From Stratiolaelaps scimitus (lineage: Eukaryota; Arthropoda; Arachnida; Mesostigmata; Laelapidae), in the NCBI GenBank assembly GCA_019614645.1, contig JABWDB010000006.1, positions 9,424,001 to 9,488,000 on the forward strand: DNA of 64,000 nt, written 5' to 3'. Within the stretch, counting starts at the first letter, position 1; every line of letters begins with the position of its first letter. The notes beneath the pieces were generated by a model, which was not told the origin of the DNA, ran no database searches, and saw nothing but the letters and a program-made list of their open reading frames with translations. Made by a program: the position numbers and the translations under genes. Of this stretch, positions 1 to 12,065 are shown piece by piece.

Positions 1-2
1 GC

Positions 3-254
3 TACCGGAGCCTTCCACGGCCAGCAGAAGGCTTCGCCTTCGTCGAGCACGACACGAGTTTCGTTGAAATGACGCCGTCAACTCTTGCCACCTACATCTC
101 CTACTTATCGTCTTGGTCGTCATATCAGAAATTTCGGAAGGTTCATCCCGATAGAGATGACCCGCTTATCGGACTTCGTCACGAGTGCGTAGATATACTG
201 GGAAAAAATTCGAACAGCGTTAGGGTTCTAGCTAAAATGCTCTATGCCTATTAG
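3..254 (+). CDS. C-terminus of a class I SAM-dependent methyltransferase (partial)
   Basis: An open frame enters from the left edge and runs to a TAG at 252-254, so only the last 83 codons are visible. The readable protein begins YRSLPRPAEGFAFVEHD and carries a segment STLATYISYLSSWSSYQKF. That resembles the C-terminal region of the Methyltransf_11 family of small-molecule methyltransferases (the yeast TMT1/CRG1 type), where a helix with a W-S-x-Y motif follows the Rossmann core. The SAM-binding motifs would lie upstream, outside the window, so no substrate can be given. An upstream exon boundary cannot be excluded. The family call rests on remembered motif resemblance, not on an alignment. 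Confidence 0.5.
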   Translation, partial: YRSLPRPAEGFAFVEHDTSFVEMTPSTLATYISYLSSWSSYQKFRKVHPDRDDPLIGLRHECVDILGKNSNSVRVLAKMLYAY

Positions 255-1028
255 GCTACTGAATAGCTAAACGTAGCATGGTTAGTCAAAGCGTGCCATC
301 GGGATTTTGTTTTGTTCAACGATTTGGAGTGCCTAATCAAGCGAGGTCGTCGCATTGCTCTAAAACAGGTAAAATCTGTGAACATGTAGGCGAGTAGATG
401 TTCTATTGGCAAATTAATGCGGCTTATTTATTTTGGTCTTATTTTCAGCTTGGCGTCCATCTATGGATTGGCCGACGGCGACGGTCCATTCAACGTTGAG
501 ACGAATTTCTTCCTATTGGTATACCACAAATTATAAGGAACCGTCTCGGTATTTTGTGTTAATTGTGACATCCATGTATGCGGTAGTAAGAAAAATATAT
601 GTTTTATAATTTGCAATCATTTCTTGAATTGCAAAAATTGTGGGCGACATTTATTTTCACTCGCTGAACGTGGAGTACATCTAAGAATCGTCGCATGTAT
701 ATATTCTTAATGGAGTATCTAGAATAAGGAGGAATGTTTTATTTAAAATACTGTGCAAATAATATAGTGAAACCACACGAAAACTCGGGGCTTCAGTTGA
801 TAAATAAATACATTGTTTGTGGTTGTGTGCATTGCTTCGATTTTGTCAGTTGCTGATACCTAAACAGAATACCTCTTGAATAGGTAGTGAGCTTTTAAAA
901 TTAGATTAGTTCGGTTTTTTTTGTTATAAATTTATATATAATAGATGTTACCTGCCCGCTTCAGTAATAACTCTTCAATGAAAACAACATCTATGTTATA
1001 ATAATTGTATCGTATATAATTGTGCAAG
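255..1028. other. AT-rich spacer with no supported gene
   Basis: The stretch is AT-rich, with short homopolymers and stops in all frames. It may include the 3' UTR of the methyltransferase. I see no exon with credible splice sites. Confidence 0.5.
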
Positions 1029-1165
1029 CTGAATACCAGCTTCTTCGTATCGGCGGGCGATCCTACAAAGCGAATTGCTTCTTAATTCAAAACAGTTATC
1101 TTCCGGGGAACGTCGATCATAAGCTTCAGGCTGCAATACTGCAAGATTTGTTGTCTGATTTGTAA
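1029..1165 (+). CDS. Candidate terminal exon of an unidentified gene
   Basis: After an AG at 1027-1028 the frame reads two bases and then about 44 codons, starting EYQLLRIGGRSYKANCF and containing YLPGNVDHKLQAAILQDL, up to a TAA at 1163-1165. The composition is clearly more protein-like than the flanking DNA, and a strong donor-like CTG|GTAAGT follows just after the stop, at 1171. I do not recognise the family. It could be the last exon of a gene whose other exons are not visible, an alternative 3' exon of the methyltransferase at the left edge, or a chance ORF. Confidence 0.3.
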
Positions 1166-1879
1166 TACTGGTAAGTACGTCCCAAATCGCACCAAATCGA
1201 AATTTATTTATATTTGTGAAGTGTTTAAGTTTTGGAGGTGAAGTGTTTAAGTTGAAGTTGTTTAGTGTTGTTTTTTGTGAAGTGTTTAAGGTTCTTTAGC
1301 TTGATGAAATTGTACATATGCGGGTGTGTTATGCACTATTTTAGTATTTCCAATGTGCATGCGGTGTGTTTCGGGAGCTCAAATGTTAGCAAACATTTTT
1401 GGCTCATATATATATTTGCAGAGTCGTCGCTAAGTTGTCGCCGGGGCAGCATTGGAGCTCAAACCCAATTCTTATTTTCGATTCGGTGCATATGTCGAAA
1501 CTCAACCCATGCCAGTGATTAGCGCCAATAATGGCCAATACATTTAGTTATAAAAGGGATGTCGGACAGCCGTTTTGTTCACATAGTGAACTATATTTTG
1601 TCAAAATCGCTTGACTCGATACAGTGCGTGCTTGTCCGCTTTATTTGTTGTTATGCATTTCGTCCACGTTCTCGCTTCGTATGAGTACCTTGAGAATTCA
1701 TTTACGGCATCCAGCACCGGCGTAAAAGGGCAAAGGTCTTGTTTGGCAACGACAAGCGACTAAGATAGACGATGGGGCTGTACCAGACAAACACTAAAAA
1801 GTTCAGACTGTCAACTTTCCTACGATGGACAAGCGGCAACCGTGATGGGATGATGATTGAATGGACATTTACAATATGA

Positions 1880-3990
1880 TAATAAATACAGGTGCTGCGG
1901 AAATCGCTGCAGAGCATGAACAGCTCATTGAGGCGGTATGTCAGACTATGACCCCGAAACTGTGTGAAGTAACGAATCCGATTGTTATCCTTGGCGACTT
2001 TAGACTCCCTAACATTGAGTAGTGCTATCTAGTCCTCTCGGACTCTGAACTCGATGGGGGCGAATTTTACGAATTCTTGTGTTGATAATGGGCTTCACCA
2101 ACTGATAACAGATGTGACCCGTCCAATTAAACGCGATCCTACTTCTCAGGCCGTTTTCACCCAAGGGAACATCTTAGATCTTCTACTTATGACCGATCAT
2201 TTTATTTTCGATGAACAGTCTTCCCTGACCTCTCCGATACCCTCCGACCGTAGTGCGACAACCTTTGCTGTTTTTTTTTTGATACAGGTTTTACGGCAAA
2301 CAACGAAACTAGGGATCATGAAAACATTGAGGCTAGATTGCGCAACATTTCACGGAGAACCCTGTTCTCGAGCTGTGACTCTGTTGATAGCATGTTCAGT
2401 ACATTTACATATCAGCTCCACATGTAATTCGAAGCTAAACGAAGAAATTTAATCAGATTGAGAAACATGGGAATTAAAACCTATAAAAATAAACTAGAGC
2501 CTCTGATGAAAACTGATGCAAATCCTAGAAATGAAACCAGGTTACGAAAAGCAAACACCAGGGCTCGCATCCTTGAGGAATCGAACTTGACTTTAAGAAC
2601 TCTTAAGTCATCTTTCGAGTACGCAAATGAGCGTTTGAAAGGAAAAGAGGAGATAGGTGCTCTAATGAATATTATAGATAGTTGAGAAAATCATATCCCA
2701 AATCATATATCCTGTTTACTACAGACCCTACAAGGACGGCATTGTACCACTGTATTTTAAAACATCTTTGGTCACCCCTGTCCACAAGAAGGGGTCCGAT
2801 GTTGATAACTATCGACCAGTGGCCCAGTCCTCTATAGCTTGTATTATATTTGAAAAATGGCTTGTAGATCATGTGTTTAGTATTTGAACAACCCAGGGGT
2901 TACTTGATGAAGCACAACGTGGTTTTGCAAACGGGGAAATCCACCACATAAACAACAAAGAAATGTTCGACTGCATATATTTTGATTTTTCTAAGTCGTT
3001 TGATAGAGTAAATCATTTCTCACTTTATCAAAAATCAAGAAACTGGAAATTAACTCACCGTCCTTTTGTTCGATATCAGACTACCTATGTAACCGCTCAT
3101 TTTGCGTACGTGTAAAAGACAGTAATAGTGGGTACGGTGCTTGCCCCTGTGGGGTGCCTCATGGTAGCTTGCTTGGCGTCGATCTAATTTTGTATTTAAA
3201 TCTTAGACATACATAACACTATACCGTAGTCCATACCCGAAAACCGAATGCGAAAGACGTGATATACGGAAAGCGTTGATTAGATTTCAAGGTGGTGCTC
3301 TAATGATGATGTGATAATATTCTATATATAATATTAAACGAACATAACAATTGTGAAGTGTACGAAGGATCTAGGCGTTATGGTCTCACCGGACTTGGAT
3401 TTTAACCTGCACATTACACAGGTCGTTCAGTCCGCAACGTTAGTTTGTAACACACATTTTTGCTGTTTTGTTGTGAAAAAGGCGGGATTTTATATGCAAC
3501 TCTATAAGAGCTTAGTTTTACCCAAATTTACATGCTGCTGTGAACTCTGGTGATCATATCTTACAAAAAGACTTCGACGCAATGGAGTGAGTTCAATCAA
3601 CAAGTTCTTAACACGCGTCTCGCTTCGATGTGGCATCGATCGCTTGACTCTTAGCTTACCTCCTATTACGAACTTAGGCAAAAAGGCGAAAGATATGCGA
3701 TTTTACAAAAGACCACTATACTCAAACACGTATTATAAATATTATAACGTTAGACAAAATAATCCTCGGAGTGGAAAAACTGTGTCATCAGCACAAATCG
3801 CCAGAACCGAAAGAATCGACAATATGATAATAATAATAATCAATAATATATTATTTTCTAGCCACACGAATGCTCAGAGACACGACTTATTGTACTATGC
3901 ACTAACATAATTTTTGTAAACCAAATATATACCGTCCCTGTGTTAATAAAGGTGTTATTGAAATTGGAATTGAAAAACATTGAAACTCAT
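1880..3990 (+). mobile_element. Decayed non-LTR retrotransposon (CR1/Jockey-like)
   Basis: Broken frames along the plus strand match the order of a LINE ORF2. At about 1980-2030 the motif IVILGDFRLPNIE is the conserved GDFN-type block of the APE endonuclease. At 2730-2870 come KTSLVTPVHKKGSD and NYRPVAQSSIACIIFEK, the early reverse transcriptase blocks. At 2960-3020 comes IYFDFSKSFDRVNH, the block normally holding the first catalytic aspartates, and at 3150-3180 VPHGSLLGVDL, equivalent to GVPQGSVLGP. At 3353-3550 KDLGVMVSPDLDFNLHI is the post-RT block. Many stops and frameshifts make it inactive. The 3' end, near 3940-3985, is a TTGAAATTGAA-like simple repeat typical of LINE tails. The clade is inferred from motif style only. 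Confidence 0.85.
2054..2452 (+). pseudogene. Endonuclease/linker fragment of the LINE ORF2
   Basis: A 132-codon open stretch within the decayed LINE. It contains phrases typical of the endonuclease C-terminus (LLMTDHFIF, PIPSDRSATTFAVFF, which resembles the usual P-L-S-D-H block). It is an isolated surviving frame, not an independent gene. A run of nine T at 2271-2279 marks a likely frameshift site. Confidence 0.6.
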
Positions 3991-4022
3991 TTTCATAAGC
4001 CTGGGGGATCGCTCATTCTTTT

Positions 4023-5790
4023 AGATCAGCAGCAGCAGCAGCAAAATAGCAGAAGACCCAACGACAATATTTGACACCAACCCACATTGCGTACGTATTC
4101 ATTTGGCGACAACTTGCTCTAACAATATTGAGTTGATCTTCTTCTTTTTTATACGACTTGGGCTTTAGTGGAGGCATGTCTCTTATTGCAGGAGAATAAA
4201 TAAGTAAAATACTATAGATATAAACAGCTAGCAATTTGATGTTTATTCTACAGTTACTTTGTTCCGGTTTAAGGAATTTTTTGCTGTGGAATAAATGAAT
4301 TTCTAATGACGACGCGATGCTCCAGCAACATTTACGTGGCAACCGACTGCCGTGTGCTACAGCGAACAAACGGAGGTCCGAAGCGTAAATTGGCGTCAAA
4401 TGCTGTTTTATGACCAAATACAACAAATCTCTCGAGCAAACAAAGTCCATCACACTCAGCGTATCCGCCAACGAGCCAACTGAATATTCAATGTCATAAA
4501 TTACCATTCATCTAAGCTATTCACATCTCTAACTTCCTCCATACTTCCGAAATGGCTATCGCAAGAACAGTCGTATCTTAATAAAACAAACAACAAATGC
4601 AAGCTTTCACATCGAGTCGGGTGTCATCGTTAAACGTCTTTTTTGAGTGTTTCTGTAACCACCCTTTACAGAAACAGGTTTCGCGAGAGCGTTTGAGGCT
4701 GATCGCACGAGACCTGCACATTCGTTTCTCTTTAGCAATTGACACTGGTAGTGCTGTTGGACATCGTCAACAGTTCCCGAAGGGAATCAGCTGAGGGTAA
4801 GCTAAACGGCGTCATGCCATATCACAATATTGACTATGTACATTGTCAGCCCCATTGAATGCGACCAATTCTATGATATATATACATAGGTATTGCAATC
4901 TCACTATCCAGCATCTGTGAGTCTGTTTAAAGGCTAACTTCCAATGGTTCAGCTCACCACGTCGGTTGCATGAAACGTCATGAAAATAGATCCATGACGA
5001 TGATCGCTGTACTCAGTTAAATAGTCAATAATAATGATAATAATAATATAAGGTGCGTTCTCGTTATAATTTGACATGTCGTACATTTGTCGTGAGTGTC
5101 GAAACTTTGAAATGTCCACAGTATCCGGAACAATCGCTTCGCATATTTTTTGTTTCAGACGATGAAACGACATTAGCTAGTTTTTACATTCGGGTGGGTG
5201 AAATTTGCTTCTCTCGGTTGTTTCGGCATACAGCCATGGAGTCTGTTGGGTCCCATCTCGATACGCATTCGCCGGCAAGACCAATGATGGTTAGTCCTGA
5301 CGGTATTGGAGAGCCAGGTCGACCGCATTTATCGCTCACGATTTGTACACAATGCGGCGCCTGGTGATTGACTGACTAACAACTAACAGGTCGCTCTCGT
5401 CCATCAGATCGCTGTCACTCTCAACACTTCTAGGGGTCTCTCGTCCTCGTGCGTTCCCGCTAATCCCTGCTGACAATGCGGGTCTCGATCAAAGTCCGGA
5501 AACCCAGCCATACTACCCACATTGTGTCGTATCGACACGCCCGGCGACAGTGGACCCACAGTGGGGTTTTTCATTGAGATCAACGGACTACCTGCCATTT
5601 CATACCAAGCTGTGGTTCACTCGCTCGCTCGCTCTCTCTCTCCCTCCCTCATAGAAGTGCTGTACGCACACCGCTTGAATATCTTGAGCTGGACGACAAT
5701 GGACAGAACCTTTAGTGCGGCGTCCCACCGGCCGAGGCAGAACCGGAGACAGCATTGGAGCGAATAGCGAGAGGGGTTGCGTTCTGGGTG
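4023..5790. other. Spacer with a CAG run; no supported gene
   Basis: There is a short (CAG)n run at about 4026-4041. ORFs in this stretch (for example minus 4507-4013 and plus 5053-5367) have no recognisable domain, no splice signals and atypical composition. A CT-rich tract (CTCGCTCGCTCGCTCTCTCTC) lies at 5619-5640. I see nothing else. Confidence 0.5.

Positions 5791-5886
<96 letters not shown>
5791..5886. repeat. (TA)n-(TG)n microsatellite
   Basis: About 70 bases of TA dinucleotides with one TG interruption run directly into about 26 bases of TG. The compound TA/TG structure produces spurious long ORFs of alternating Tyr-Ile or Cys-Val in several frames. Confidence 0.98.
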
Positions 5887-6149
5887 ATTGAGCAGTTTCC
5901 CGCACCTCCCAGACGTCTGAGAGAGGCAGATAGAAGAGAAAGAGAGAAAGCAGAGAAACAACTCGACGCAGCTCGAGGAAGCCGCATCACACGAAACGGG
6001 CGGTCAGTCGAGACGGGACGGCGGCATCGACGACAGCGGTTTCGAGTGATTTGAGGCCCACTGGCGGCAAAAATAGCGTTAGTAACGCTGGAGCGGGCAG
6101 AGAAAGCGCGCTCTCTGAGAAGGCGCCGTGTGTGGATACCCAGGAAACA

Positions 6150-6494
6150 TATAAAGTTCAGTTGAACTGATCAATCCGACAGGAACAGATCACGGATCGC
6201 AGTGCCCGAACTACCTGAGGCTAACTGGGACAGAAACAATAGGCAGAGGAGGACGCACACACGCCCCAATTATTGCACACCTATCGCAGGATTCAGGACA
6301 ATCGCCGTCCCTGGCCATTTCGGACGACAGAACGATCACCGACACCAGGAGCACCAACTGCAACAATCGCAATCCAACATCGATACTAACAAGCAGTGCA
6401 TCCCCACCGGTCACGGATAGTATAACGTGGTATACTCTCTCTCTCTCTTCCTCTCTGTGAAGTTTCTGGCCAGTTCAGGACAGCCTGTCGTAAT
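6150..6494 (+). promoter_or_regulatory. Candidate promoter and 5' UTR exon of the Ras-like gene
   Basis: A TATAAA at 6150-6155 lies upstream of a relatively GC-rich leader, which ends in a good donor (TAAT|GTGAGT) at 6494. The next strong acceptor in the same direction (TTTACAATTACAG) ends at 7639, 17 bases before the ATG at 7657 of the Ras-like GTPase. A non-coding first exon spliced to the coding exon would therefore be typical. The start site and the link are inferred. Confidence 0.3.
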
Positions 6495-7656
6495 GTGAGT
6501 CTTTTTAACTACACAAGTTGATACGGATATCGGTTACGTGTTGGGCTAAAATAGGTACTTCTCAGTCAATGCGAACACAAACTAACACGGAATCAATGAA
6601 TAAAGTAAAACTTAAGCAGCTGAATCGAGAAATGAACATTGTGTTTCGAGCGTCAGTGAGAAGTCGTCTGAAACCATCGGAAAATGTTTGGTTCATCTAT
6701 GCGATGGTTGTCACTATTTGAGAAGGGCTGTACTTACTTTTAGATGAACTGCGATTCTAGCAACTCGTATGTCGGGTAGTTGTACTGAAGCCATCTGCAG
6801 TGACAAACCTGGTTAAGAAAATGATTCCAATGCGCCATGTCGATCGTTCGACAGCTATCAGCGGCAGGGCGACAGGCATCATCATGCGCAACAATGCCCT
6901 TTAAACAGGTTTAGGCTAACGTTTTCAATATCATCTTCCGTATTGTAGAAGCACTACCATTGCCTCGATTGAAGTTGAGCGATGTTCACGTTCTGACGAC
7001 CCCCTCTGAATTTGGATCTCTAAAAACGTATCCTGAGTTTGCTATCAGAGCGACACTAGAAATCGAATCTCCGAGGATGTCAACACTCAGCTTGTTCTGT
7101 CATTAGCACGGTCACAATGTCGGGAACACAAATGAGCTAGAATTCGAATTGGCCAAATTTGTGCTGGTCGTGCCCTTCTTCCATTTGATTTGCTTATAGG
7201 AATCCGAAGAGGAACAAGGATGATATGTTTTTGTGGGGGATCCTATCATGAGGGTCCAAATCATGATTTATCAAAGGAGCCAAAGCCAACTTATCTTTAC
7301 CGTTCTTCCCGGTAGAATGGAATTGATTGCTTTTCAAAGGATTGCTTATATCGGTCAAGGATTGTGCACGAGTGATGTGTTCCTATGAACTCATAAAAAT
7401 GTATACTGACATGATTGACTTTTTACATTGGGGAAACCCTCTACTCTATATTCGTTCGTTGCGGCAGGCCTCGGTGCGGCCTGACGTGATGAACCCGCTG
7501 AGGAAATATGTTTTCATTTCGTTTACTTTTAGCTGAACAATTGATCGAGTCCAGCTTTGAGAAGATATGTAAGTGATTTCATATTTGTTTCTTGTTTTTT
7601 TGTTATATAGTCATTAACTATATTGATTTACAATTACAGAAACCTGCCAGTAAATC

Positions 7657-7818
7657 ATGATGCCTGAAGCCAAACAGAGGGCCCGGATCACAGTTCTTGG
7701 ACCGAAGAGCGCTGGAAAAACGGGTGTGTAAATCGATTGATATTCGTTACATTTTGCACCACAATGGAGAAACCATGACGCAGTCTCTGTCGCATATATA
7801 TATGTATATGTATATATA

Positions 7819-7849
<31 letters not shown>

Positions 7850-7853
7850 TATA

Positions 7854-7890
<37 letters not shown>

Positions 7891-7894
7891 TGTA

Positions 7895-7931
<37 letters not shown>

Positions 7932-7935
7932 TGTA

Positions 7936-7967
<32 letters not shown>

Positions 7968-10900
7968 CCAATGCAGGTTGTTGTTATCACCGAGCGATTT
8001 CGGCCATTGAGTTAAAGACGTGTCGTACAAGCGGCAAATAGATCATTCATTGTACCGCCGTCTTACCCGTATGAAGAAACTGGCCCATGCTTTGCTAGTT
8101 ATAGCGAATACTGTTGAGCTCGTTGGCATGCTGGTGGGGGTGCATTCGTTTGAGTCTGCTTTGCAGCCTGAGAAGATGAACGTAGGTGAGCACACGGCTT
8201 TGATCCCCACCATTGAACATTCGCAATATGAATTGGGTCCGTCTTACGAAGCAATGCGTGGACTAAGTTAAATGTTTAAGGCTGAGAATCAGCTTGAAAA
8301 AAAAGTTCAAATAAATACTACTGTTCTCGTATAGTAGTGGGGATATAGATACATATCCAGCAATGAACAGACAGCCGTATTCAAGAAGTGATTGACACGT
8401 AGACTAAGCACTGTGTCAGTTAGTAAAGTGCTTCTAAATCGGCAACATCGATAATCGTTAGAAACTCGTTAGAATGGGGCCGATTGAGGGGTATGGAGTG
8501 ACGGAGGTCTTGAGGATAGCCGCTCATGATCGCTGAGAGCCGATTGCGTGTATCAGCTCGGCGTTGGTTGGTAAACGCCAGTCTCCGCACAAGTCAAATC
8601 TCCCTAGATGACGTCCCCACGCTCATGAATGTGGGTCACTGGTGGTATTGCACTCCGGACCAGAATGCCATCATACGTTAACGACCACCGCATTGGAAAC
8701 TCTCTTTCTCTCTTTTACACACAGACGCACACATACACGCTCTCTCGCACACTCTCTCTCTCTCGATCTCTCTCTGATATTTCCACTGCGTGGTCGCTAC
8801 ACGATGTGGAGGGACACTTGTTAGCTGTCGGTCAGTTTAGCAGTGCTGCTGCTGCTGCCGCAGCAGCAGCAGCAGCAACCGTGCGCTGGACCACAGCAGC
8901 AGCGATGAACAAAGATTACTCACTGTTCGATGGCTACGAGAGAGGACACATTACATACAGGCGATGGAGCACTACCCAGTATCCTGTTGTCATTCCGCTG
9001 TCGACGGTCGAGAACGAAATCATATATATATATATATATATTATTTATCAATCTTTTTGAAAGAAGTCACAGTTGGCACAGGACCCCATGGTCCACTATG
9101 CTTTACTTGTCCATTATATACCCCGTTTCGTTTTCTTTGCCAATTATGAACACATTGTCATATGTTACGAGTTAAGGCCATATCTGATCACATAGCATGA
9201 TACACAATGTCGAATTAGTTTTCGTTCGCCTGATAAATTGACTTTTGCTAAACAGATCGTCCGGGCGACCCAATTATAAAGCATAAATCACTGTGGCCTG
9301 ATGTCACTTTCCCAGTGTCAGCCTAACCTAGATAACACACGCGTGGGCGACGGCGCCAGCCAACGTTCATGTTTCCTGTCGCAGGTTGCTGGGACGGGGG
9401 AGGCAATGCGAGCAGTGGGATATCTGAAATATCCTCCGTATATCTCGAATGATCTATGCTCTTGAATTCGCAACGTCGACTGAGTTGTGACCGTGGCAAA
9501 TGTCAATTGCAGTCTAATCAGATCGGCATAATACTACAAAAGCCATCTATCAATAGCCAAAGTATTTGATAGCGTAGTGCAGTGCCATAGGAAGTGCTGC
9601 GGATCTCTCGGCCAGAGATCGAATCGTTGTCCCCAGCTGCTTGGTATTCTATCATTACGACATGATTGCATGGTTTATCGATGGTGTCTCATTCATGGCA
9701 CATAATTGATAGTGTATGATTGATTAGCCGGGCAGCTTGTAACGAAGCCTGCCTTCTAACGCGCCGTGCTATTACTAGTTAGCTAGAAGATTAACTTGGA
9801 TCTTTAATAACATACAATACGCATACGGACTGCTGCAGCACTGGTATTCCGGTATATGGCTCGGCTATTCGTGGGTGACGATACCAAGCGAAATGATGCC
9901 AGCAGCAGCGGCGGCAGTACCAATGGGACCTGCTCGCATTCGGCCGGCCTGGACAATTTATACCACCACTGTGTGTGTTTGGACAACATCCTGTACGACC
10001 TCGAGATACTCGACCTGGCACAGTCCAAGGTAAGTAACGTGCTCGAGATCTGCATAGCAATGACAACAACCGCGATCGCTTCAGCAGTGAATGTAATGCG
10101 AATTACTATAGCAATACAGGATGATATCATCTCGACAGCTCAAGCAATGTCTATCGTATTGTCTATGTGATCCTCAGGGATCAGGAGCTTTCACAGGGAA
10201 AGAAGTTTGCAGCCGCACAAAAGACACTTGGATAGAAAATCATATCAGTCAAGTGTACTCATTGCCTTTTGTCCTGAGGTGCTGGACACATCATAAAGCC
10301 TTAAGTCGTCTGCGTATAGTTTATGAGAAATATCTTTGGAAATTAGGCATAGCTCAACACAAATTAGGACATTATGAGATCAAACTTCCTATCGACGGAG
10401 GCTTCGCGAAATATAGATTAGCAAGAGGTTCAACAGTTCCTAAACGGGGGGATGGGGGTCACTGGGTGTTGTTATACCATGGCATGGTATAACATGGTAC
10501 CAATACCATGGTGATAACCCCTGCCCATTTATAAAAAGAAGAGATTACCAAGACGCAATTAACATGTATGCTACTACAGTTAATTAGTGCAACTTCACCT
10601 GCATTGCCTGTGTTTATTATCGTAGTGTGATTAGACGTGTTCGAAGCTCACCTTCGATGATACGAATTTGTGATCACCTTTCAGATAACACTCATTTCGT
10701 TTAAGGTCTCGCCGCTACACAGGCAGTATTACCTATTGCGGAGTTGTAGACACCACGCGAATCCTCTACAAATAAGCAAATCCTTCCGATGATAGTTGTA
10801 TTGTGTACATTGTGATGTAGAAGTCATTTTAGTGTCATAGAAGTCTTAAAATCGAAACGTTAAGCAGTTTGTATATCTGTACGCGGAAATGTTCGTTTGT

Positions 10901-12065
10901 CCGTAGAAACTCACTGTTACGAAAGCTGTAGGGGGAATCGAATCGCTATTTAGAGGAAATGCCACCCATGCGTCAGGAAAAAAAGAACTGAAAAAGAACT
11001 GTTGACAAAGACGCAGCTGCTTCTCTTATTATTGCTTCACTTGGACACACACAATCGTAGTTGATATCCGACATAGAAACAGTAACTACATTCGAGGGCA
11101 CAGGATGCGATATTGGTTTCGGCCGTCGTTGATTCTCGATTTGTTCACGTTTTCAGAACGTGCCAAAATTTGAGCGTTGCTCCGACGCGTTTATAGTGGT
11201 CTATTCGATAGCGTCACGAACCGACTTCGAGGAAGCGACCCAACTTTGTGATAACCTCCGAGCTGCCTACCCCCGGAAGCCCGTACTTCTTGTTGGTAAC
11301 AAGACCGATCTGAGTCGACAAGTGACCACGGACGAGGGTCAAAAGGTATATTGGAATCAAAAAAAAAAATATATATATATATTGCCTGCCTCAGCAATGA
11401 ATGCATCAATCACTGCTGGTCGTCAATACCAACTCATATTGATATTTAGAACGCCTGTGGTACAATTGGTATTATTAATATTATGACCATTTTTCTGAAA
11501 CAAAATCCAGTAGTACATAAATGCGCCTATGGAAATCACTGGTGCATGATCAACGGATGATTGTGTATCTTGCAATATATATATCCAATACTAATTAAGT
11601 TAATTAATATTGAGCGATACGCTGGGGTATAAGCTATTTGTTCTTGAACGAGCTGAAACCTTTCATCGTCAATAGATCCCTCCGCTAAAGGTCTAGCCTA
11701 TGGTGTGGCGTTTGCTCTGTGATCGCATCGCCAAGGAAGTGTTGCCAACTATTATTATTACTATTTTTTGCATACTAATATTTGTTTGTATTTGTATACC
11801 TTTCGCACAGATTAAACTTGATGCTAATAATTTAGATGTGTTATTTACTCGGCTGTTATAGGTTGGCGGTTCTCTGTTCGCTGAGGTCAGCTCGGCTCAC
11901 ATCGGAAGTTGGGAAGTCCACCAGGCCATGTACCAACTGCTTCGGCGGGTGTCCGAGATAGCAGCAGCCGCTGATCAAGCATCATCCAGCAACACGAAGT
12001 GCCACTTCGCCGTTCAGAACGAACCATTTGGCCGAAGAGATTCGATGGACACGTCCTCGGCTTAA
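7657..12065 (+). CDS. RERG/Ras-like small GTPase, divergent G3 motif
   Basis: Four exons join in phase: 7657-7723, 9839-10029, 11157-11345 and 11862-12065 (651 nt, 216 residues, stop TAA). The G1 P-loop GPKSAGKT is at residues 15-22, with Walker Lys21 and Thr22, followed by [13 protein letters not shown] matching Ras helix 1. The G4 motif NKTD is at 134-137 and a G5-like EVSSA at 157-161. The segment [11 protein letters not shown] resembles RERG. Residues 36-75 form an enlarged switch I region rich in Ser, Gly, His and Cys. The G3 block reads ILDLAQSK instead of the usual DTAGQ, so the Gly and catalytic Gln are not in place. No CAAX box is present (the C-terminus is DTSSA), as in RERG-type Ras proteins, so membrane anchoring by prenylation is unlikely. 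Family membership is firm from the G motifs. The subfamily, and reduced GTP hydrolysis, are inferences. Confidence 0.85.
7796..7967. repeat. Higher-order TA-rich tandem repeat in an intron
   Basis: This is not a plain dinucleotide run. A block with GTATATATACATATATAT at its core, separated by ATTGTATATAT joints, recurs about three to four times. It lies in intron 1 of the Ras-like gene and gives misleading Tyr/Ile-rich ORFs on both strands. Confidence 0.9.
8112..8300 (+). mobile_element. tRNA-derived SINE, copy B (diverged)
   Basis: It matches copy A at 17155-17349: a GGTGG(N)GGTGCATTCG head, a degraded B box at TTTGATCCCCACC, then the shared body CCGTCTTACGAAGCAATG and the tail GTTTAAGGCTGAGAATCAGC ending in an A-run. 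It lies in intron 1 of the Ras-like gene. It is more diverged than copies A and C, so probably older. Confidence 0.8.
8840..8876. repeat. Triplet repeat with mirror-complement symmetry (CTG then CAG)
   Basis: GCTGCTGCTGCTGCC is followed at once by GCAGCAGCAGCAGCAGC, so the tract can fold on itself as a hairpin. It lies in the first intron of the Ras-like gene. Confidence 0.85.
10471..10493. repeat. Perfect palindrome, 11-bp arms
   Basis: GTTATACCATG, one G, then CATGGTATAAC: perfect 11-bp inverted arms round a single base. It is followed at 10494-10525 by a second related segment (ATGGTACCAATACCATGG and GTGATAAC). The group lies in intron 2 of the Ras-like gene and may be a MITE end or a cruciform-prone site. 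Confidence 0.85.

Noticed and set aside
5404..5598. A minus-strand ORF with Pro/Gly-rich phrases (NPTVGPLSPGVSIRHN).
   Set aside because: No family is recognised, it has no splice context, and the antisense frame is equally open.
5600..6054. Overlapping ORFs of about 100 residues on both strands.
   Set aside because: They are produced by the (TA)n(TG)n microsatellite (poly Tyr-Ile, Thr-His, Cys-Val).
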